A DNA stretch of 9,774 bases from an uncultured Alphaproteobacteria bacterium (lineage in GTDB: Bacteria > Pseudomonadota > Alphaproteobacteria > Micavibrionales > Micavibrionaceae), in NCBI GenBank assembly GCA_937128575.1, contig CAKZMN010000051.1:1-9774 (forward strand), in the 5' to 3' direction. Below are positions 6,215 through 9,774 of this stretch, piece after piece. A program made the position numbers and the translations under genes. Each line of letters begins with the position of its first letter. Position 1 is the first letter of the stretch. The notes beneath the pieces are model-generated. The model worked only from the letters and a program-made list of their open reading frames with translations. It had not been told where the DNA came from and made no database searches.

Positions 6215-6832
6215 ATGGACGATAAAAGCTTTGAAATGGCAAAAGAGCTGTTGAAAAACTTAGAGTTTCCCGTTGAGGAAATTCCGCATTCTGTGGGCTA
6301 TCGTAAAAGTGGTTATCCAGAATTTAGTATTGATTTTAAGCGCCGCGCGGGTGTGACGCCAAAGCGATATCGCAAGCATCACGTTGTGCCAGCGGCGATT
6401 GAGGAGGCAAAATTTTATTTGGCGCAAACGGATGCTTCTGTTGATGAGGTTGCTAGTGTGACGGTGTTTGCTACCTCTAAAATAATGTCGAAAATTTTTG
6501 AAAAAAGACTAAAAACAAGCCCGCTTGCCTATAGAAAAGAGGCGTATAAATCATTTAATGAGTATTCTGGGTTTAAAAACGAGCGTGAGCAATTTATGCA
6601 TCAAGCACAATTAGATGTTGTGGAGCGCGCCGCCCCTTTGCTTGTTGATAGTGATATATCTGTGCAGGCAGTTGCGGATGCGGTTGGTGTTAATCGGGTG
6701 CGACTGTTTCGTTATTTCAAGGCGGTGCATGATAAATCACCAGATAAGTATCGTAAGCACGCCCGCATTTCCCGTTTGGTTGGTTCGCTCGCGAGCGCCG
6801 CTGTTCAAAAAAATGATATTCAGCCATCGTGA
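6215..6832 (+). CDS. Protein of three tandem AraC-type helix-turn-helix units, no sensor domain
   Basis: The 205-residue product can be read as three successive copies of an AraC/XylS-type HTH unit: A at about 7-54 (ending GVTPKRYRKHH), B at about 60-110 (ending TSPLAYRKEA) and C at about 132-183 (ending SPDKYRKHA). Each has an A..LL-like helix, a V.E(I/V)A-like turn, an F...F(K/E) recognition-side motif and the S/TP..YRK signature. A normal AraC DNA-binding domain has two different HTHs in about 100 residues, usually after a ligand-binding domain; here there are three and nothing else. Unit A is nearest to the classic second HTH (SVGYRKSGYPEFSIDFKRR). It is probably a cytoplasmic DNA-binding protein with unknown target. 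The Shine-Dalgarno sequence is weak (AGGG about 14 bases upstream), so the start is less certain. Codons are more AT-rich than in neighbouring housekeeping genes. Confidence 0.8.
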   Translation: MDDKSFEMAKELLKNLEFPVEEIPHSVGYRKSGYPEFSIDFKRRAGVTPKRYRKHHVVPAAIEEAKFYLAQTDASVDEVASVTVFATSKIMSKIFEKRLKTSPLAYRKEAYKSFNEYSGFKNEREQFMHQAQLDVVERAAPLLVDSDISVQAVADAVGVNRVRLFRYFKAVHDKSPDKYRKHARISRLVGSLASAAVQKNDIQPS

Positions 6833-6846
6833 TTTATACATTTTTA

Positions 6847-6875
6847 TTGCACATATGTACATAATTCAGTAAACA
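6847..6875 (+). promoter_or_regulatory. Weak promoter candidate for the duplicated-unit gene
   Basis: TTGCAC (6847-6852) and TAAACA (6870-6875) are 17 bases apart upstream of the ATG at 6914. The -35 is fair and the -10 is poor. The spacer contains the palindrome ACATATGT. Confidence 0.2.
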
Positions 6876-6913
6876 TACGGTGGTTTTAGAGTAATTGAGT
6901 CGAGTTAAGTTTT

Positions 6914-7519
6914 ATGAGTAACCGTTTTATAGCCTTGAAGAAAAAAATTGAATATATCGGTGATAAAAAAAGTGCGCCGCGATATAAGACTGATAATTTA
7001 AATAGTATTTTGTTTAAGTTAGAGGGCTGTTTTAACCGCGCCGCTGAAGAAAAACCGCTTCATAAGGCTTGCGGGAAGCTACAATATCCGCATCCCTTTG
7101 GTGAGGGCGTTCTTGATATTAAAGATGAAATAAATGCGCGAGCAGGGCTTGGTAAAAAAAGCGCCACAGAAAAGAACGTGTTTAAAAGTGAGTTTAGAGA
7201 AAAACACCCTAAGGTTTCTCAATATATAAATGATTATCGTTTTAAGAAGGTTCAGAAAAACCTGCGCGTTATTGCTCAGGATATTCAAAATCCTGAGACC
7301 TCAAATCACTATGATAAGGCCGAGTTAATTGCGGATTTTAATCGTCTTGAAGAGTGCTTCAATGATGCGGTCGCTAAAGGCTGGAATAGTAAGTTTGCAA
7401 TGAGTTTTAGGCACTCTGTCATTTCTGTCGGTCAAGAAATTGCACGTCTTGATCCTATAGGGAAAATGCCATTCAGATATATTTCTAATGTTTTTGATAA
7501 ATTAGAAAGTATGGATTAA
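6914..7519 (+). CDS. Unrecognised protein with an internal duplication
   Basis: I recognise no family. The 201-residue product is basic, Lys- and Asn-rich, probably helical, with no signal peptide or membrane segment. It contains two related halves: residues about 11-75 and 115-180 can be aligned with an offset near 109, centred on LEGCFNRAAEEK (36-47) and LEECFNDAVAKG (145-156). The preceding residues also match loosely (KIEYIGDKKSAPRY... against VIAQDIQNPETSNHY...), as do later ones ending DIKDEIN and SVGQEIA. A linker at about 81-110 is very basic. The Shine-Dalgarno sequence is weak. The gene lies 81 bases after the triple-HTH gene on the same strand with similar AT-rich codons, so the two may share transcription or origin. 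Its stop overlaps the dapB stop by four bases. Confidence 0.7.
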   Translation: MSNRFIALKKKIEYIGDKKSAPRYKTDNLNSILFKLEGCFNRAAEEKPLHKACGKLQYPHPFGEGVLDIKDEINARAGLGKKSATEKNVFKSEFREKHPKVSQYINDYRFKKVQKNLRVIAQDIQNPETSNHYDKAELIADFNRLEECFNDAVAKGWNSKFAMSFRHSVISVGQEIARLDPIGKMPFRYISNVFDKLESMD

Positions 7520-8289
7520 AGATCCAATACGTCCTTCATAGAATATAGGCCCGGGGTTTGGTTTTTGCTCCAGCTTGCGGCGCGGATGGCGCCTTTTGCG
7601 AATAGGGCGCGGTTGGTTGCCTTATGCGTTAGTTCCAAGCGTTCCCCTTCGGCATAGAAAAATGCCGTATGATCACCGACCACATCACCGCCTCTGGCGA
7701 CAGAAAATCCGATTTGACCATCTTTGCGCGCGCCGGTTTCGCCGTGGCGCGCCCAATCTGCAACGTCTTCCAGCTCGACTTCGCGTCCTGCTGCTGCGGC
7801 CTTGCCGATGGCGAGCGCTGTGCCGGATGGGGCGTCGATTTTATGTTTGTGGTGGCTTTCGAAAACTTCGATATCCCAACCATCTTTCAAGCGAGCGCTG
7901 GCTTGTTCAACCAAGGCCAAAAGCACGTTCACGCCGATGCTGAAATTTGCGGAATAAACGATGGGTGTTTCTTTTGCCGCGTCGGTCATTTCGCGTTCAT
8001 CTTCCGCGTTTAATCCGGTGGTGCCGATGATCAGGGCAGTTTTGTGCTTTGCCGCCAACCATATGTGTTTGCGCGTGGCATCGGGGATTGTGAAGTCGAT
8101 TACGGCGTCGGCCTTTTCGAACAGCTCGTCTGGGTTATCGGTCAGGAAGAAATCAACGTCCGCGCCCTTGATATCAGCGGGCAGGGCGGTGCCGCCTACG
8201 AATTCTAGGTTGTCCCAATTTCCGGTGGTGAGTTCTTGCGTTAAAATGGAGCCCACGCGGCCCATGCATCCAACAATTCCGATTTTCAT
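7516..8289 (-). CDS. dapB: 4-hydroxy-tetrahydrodipicolinate reductase
   Basis: DapB reduces the DapA product to tetrahydrodipicolinate with NAD(P)H, on the route to diaminopimelate (peptidoglycan) and lysine. From the start chosen the protein has 257 residues, a normal length. The N-terminal nucleotide-binding motif is GIVGCMGRVG (4-13), GTTGL lies at 89-93, and the catalytic and substrate-binding signature is HHKHKIDAPSGTA (146-158) with His146 and Lys150 at the positions of E. coli His159 and Lys163. The frame is open to an ATG at 8313, but the ATG at 8289 has AGGA 9 bases upstream and puts the dinucleotide fold at the very N-terminus as in the family. It lies 95 bases downstream of dnaJ on the same strand, with two stem-loops in the gap, and ends convergently against the duplicated-unit gene. 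Confidence 0.97.
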   Translation of the reverse strand: MKIGIVGCMGRVGSILTQELTTGNWDNLEFVGGTALPADIKGADVDFFLTDNPDELFEKADAVIDFTIPDATRKHIWLAAKHKTALIIGTTGLNAEDEREMTDAAKETPIVYSANFSIGVNVLLALVEQASARLKDGWDIEVFESHHKHKIDAPSGTALAIGKAAAAGREVELEDVADWARHGETGARKDGQIGFSVARGGDVVGDHTAFFYAEGERLELTHKATNRALFAKGAIRAASWSKNQTPGLYSMKDVLDL

Positions 8290-8312
8290 TTTTTCTGTTC
8301 CTATATCTTGCA

Positions 8313-8344
8313 TCGAGGTCTCGCAAGGCTTTGCCGCTGCTCGA
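8313..8344 (-). other. Imperfect dyad in the dapB leader
   Basis: TCGAG (8313-8317) and CTCGA (8340-8344) enclose GCAA (8323-8326) and TTGC (8331-8334), with a symmetric 5-by-5 internal loop and a 4-base apical loop. It lies just upstream of the dapB ribosome binding site. A regulatory role is only a guess; it is too short for a lysine riboswitch. Confidence 0.3.
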
Positions 8345-8350
8345 CATAAT

Positions 8351-8384
8351 GTTTTGTATGGCGAATTTTATTCGCCGACAAAAC
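8351..8384 (-). terminator. Strong hairpin immediately after the dnaJ stop
   Basis: GTTTTGT (8351-8357) pairs with ACAAAAC (8378-8384), and inside it GGCGAAT (8360-8366) pairs with ATTCGCC (8370-8376) around a 3-base loop. That makes 14 base pairs with a small asymmetric internal loop. It abuts the dnaJ TAG codon. No T-run follows on the minus strand, so it may act as a partial terminator, an attenuator or an RNA-stabilising element between dnaJ and dapB rather than a full stop. Confidence 0.5.
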
Positions 8385-9551
8385 CTAATCTTTTAAATCA
8401 TCCCAGAATTCACGCATTTTCGAGAAGAAGCCGCTGGATTCGGGGGAGTGCTTGGCGCTTGATTTGCCGTCGCTGATCATGCTGTTTAATTGCTTTAGCA
8501 GATCCTGTTGTTTCTTATTCAGGTTCACGGGCGTTTCCACGAAAACCTCAATATACATATCACCTCTGGCGTCGGAGCGCAAAGAGCTCATCCCCTTGCC
8601 GCGTAGGCGGAATTGCTGTCCGGTTTGTGCGCCGGGCGGGATTTTTACCTTAGCTCTGGAGCCTTCGATGGTGGGGACTTCTATGTCGCCGCCCAGTGCC
8701 GCCTGGGTAACGGGGATGGGCACGCGGCAATGCAGATTAGAGCCATCGCGCTTGAATAATTTGTGTGGTTTAACCGAGAGCAATACATATAGATCGCCGC
8801 GCGGGCCGCCGCGCACGCCAGCTTCGCCCTCGCCAGATAGGCGGATGCGTCGTCCGTGATCCACGCCTGCGGGGATTTTAACCTTCAGTGTTTTTTGCTT
8901 TTTAATGCGCCCGCCGCCGCTACATTTTTTACAGGGGTTTTTGATTGTTGTGCCCTGTCCGGCGCAACCGGGGCAGGTGCGTTCGATGGTGAAGAAGCCC
9001 TGTTGCTGGCGTACGCGGCCTTGACCGCCGCACGTGTCACAGCTTTCCGCGCTTGATCCAGCTTCTGCGCCAGAGCCCTTACAGCCATCGCATTCATCAT
9101 TTACGGGGATTTTTATTGTGGTTTCTTTACCCTTAAAGGAATCTTCTAAGCTGATCTCCATGGTGTATTGAATGTCTGAGCCGCGCTGCGCACCGCCACG
9201 ACCACGTGCGCCGCCGCCCTGACCACCCATGAAGTCGCCGAACATATCTTCGAATATATCTGAGAATGCGCCAAACCCTGCGCCGCCGGGGCCGCCCGCG
9301 CCGCCGCCAAAGCCCGCGCCCATTGATCCATCAAAGGCCGCAGCGCCATATTGGTCGTAGGCCGCGCGTTTTTGATCGTCTTTTAAGATTTCATAAGCGC
9401 CGCTGATTTCCTTGAACTTCGCCTCGGCCTCTGGGTTGTCTTTGTTTTGGTCGGGGTGATATTTCATGGCCAGTTTGCGATACGCTTTTTTAATTTCGTC
9501 CGCGCCTGCGCCTTTTTCTATACCTAAAGTTTTATAAAGATCTTTACTCAT
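8385..9551 (-). CDS. dnaJ: Chaperone protein DnaJ (Hsp40)
   Basis: DnaJ delivers unfolded proteins to DnaK and stimulates its ATPase. The 388-residue product has the full class I layout: J-domain at 1-70 with HPD at 32-34; a Gly/Phe-rich linker at about 76-122; a zinc-binding region with four CxxCxGxG repeats (Cys154/157, 171/174, 193/196, 207/210); two beta-sandwich substrate domains; and a charged C-terminal tail. AAGGA lies 3 bases before the ATG, rather close, and overlaps the stop of the upstream J-domain gene, indicating translational coupling. dapB follows on the same strand. A dnaJ-dapB arrangement fits the alphaproteobacterial placement. The dnaK gene and any heat-shock promoter would lie beyond the right end of the window. 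Confidence 0.98.
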   Translation of the reverse strand: MSKDLYKTLGIEKGAGADEIKKAYRKLAMKYHPDQNKDNPEAEAKFKEISGAYEILKDDQKRAAYDQYGAAAFDGSMGAGFGGGAGGPGGAGFGAFSDIFEDMFGDFMGGQGGGARGRGGAQRGSDIQYTMEISLEDSFKGKETTIKIPVNDECDGCKGSGAEAGSSAESCDTCGGQGRVRQQQGFFTIERTCPGCAGQGTTIKNPCKKCSGGGRIKKQKTLKVKIPAGVDHGRRIRLSGEGEAGVRGGPRGDLYVLLSVKPHKLFKRDGSNLHCRVPIPVTQAALGGDIEVPTIEGSRAKVKIPPGAQTGQQFRLRGKGMSSLRSDARGDMYIEVFVETPVNLNKKQQDLLKQLNSMISDGKSSAKHSPESSGFFSKMREFWDDLKD

Positions 9552-9557
9552 TTGTCC

Positions 9558-9774
9558 TTAAACCTGATTTTTTGATGGCCAGAATAATTCGGCGATCTGT
9601 GAAAGCCATGACTCATCTGACGGGTTGTTATTATTGTTGGCGGCGTTTGATTGCGCGCTTAATTTTATGTTGTATGTCTTGCGTTTTTCGCTGGTTTTCA
9701 AGGCTTCGTATGCATCGCAAATTCTTTGAAAACGCTGACGAGATCCCCCAATATTATGTTGGTTCTGATCTGGG
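9558..9774 (-). CDS. J-domain protein, C-terminal part (5' end beyond the window)
   Basis: An open frame with no internal ATG enters from the right end and stops at TAA (9558-9560). It encodes 71 visible residues beginning PDQN and continuing RFQRICDAYEAL, SEKRKTYN. This is the second half of a J-domain: PD from the HPD loop, the conserved F..I..AYE.L helix and the KR..YN end. The window's first base on this strand, C, fits the last base of a His codon. After the J-domain come a short Asn-rich linker (NAANNNNN) and a C-terminal stretch, SWLSQIAELFWPSKNQV, possibly an amphipathic helix. There is no zinc or Gly/Phe region, so it is a small class III-type J-protein. Its stop is 6 bases from the dnaJ start. 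It probably assists DnaK or another Hsp70 partner. Confidence 0.8.
   Translation of the reverse strand, partial: PDQNQHNIGGSRQRFQRICDAYEALKTSEKRKTYNIKLSAQSNAANNNNNPSDESWLSQIAELFWPSKNQV

Noticed and set aside
7961..8476. 171-codon plus-strand frame spanning dapB and the end of dnaJ
   Set aside because: Antisense to two clear genes and without family motifs.
1..9774. CRISPR arrays, transposases, integrases, attachment sites and tRNA genes
   Set aside because: No regularly spaced repeats, mobile-element enzymes or tRNA cloverleaf were seen on either strand by eye.

Overview
The window reads as chromosomal DNA of an alphaproteobacterium of moderate GC content. The main clues are the protein sequences of UvrC, endonuclease III, DapB and DnaJ, an alphaproteobacterial-type bactofilin, and a dnaJ-dapB arrangement. 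This placement is inferred from family resemblance only; no rRNA or tRNA gene is present to anchor it.

Layout. (1) 1-780: no solid gene. It holds a GC-rich stretch of strong hairpins (about 1-200) that looks like a structured RNA, a short minus-strand piece resembling the start of a MarR-like winged-helix protein, a possible 60-residue membrane peptide on the plus strand and a weak terminator. (2) 779-1330, minus: a pentapeptide-repeat protein with 18 unbroken quintets. (3) 1480-3363, plus: uvrC, the nucleotide-excision-repair nuclease, diverging from the pentapeptide gene across overlapping candidate promoters. (4) 3630-5502, plus: a bactofilin with a long acidic N-terminal extension, an exported protein with a faint BamE/SmpA-like motif, and an unrecognised acidic 113-residue protein. 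(5) 5489-6139, minus: nth, endonuclease III, meeting the 113-residue gene tail to tail with a 14-base overlap. (6) 6215-7519, plus: two accessory-looking genes, one made of three successive AraC-type helix-turn-helix units with no sensor domain, the other made of two copies of an unknown unit. (7) 7516-9774, minus: an operon-like series of a truncated J-domain protein, then dnaJ, then dapB, with the first two probably translationally coupled.

Functions. uvrC and nth are two DNA-repair genes (excision of bulky lesions and of oxidised pyrimidines). Bactofilin and the following exported protein point to the cell envelope. DnaJ and its J-domain neighbour are Hsp70 co-chaperones, and DapB makes the lysine and diaminopimelate precursor for peptidoglycan. 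No complete new system, CRISPR array, transposase or integrase was seen. The most unusual items are the triple-HTH protein, its internally duplicated neighbour, the hairpin-rich left end and the tandem J-domain genes.
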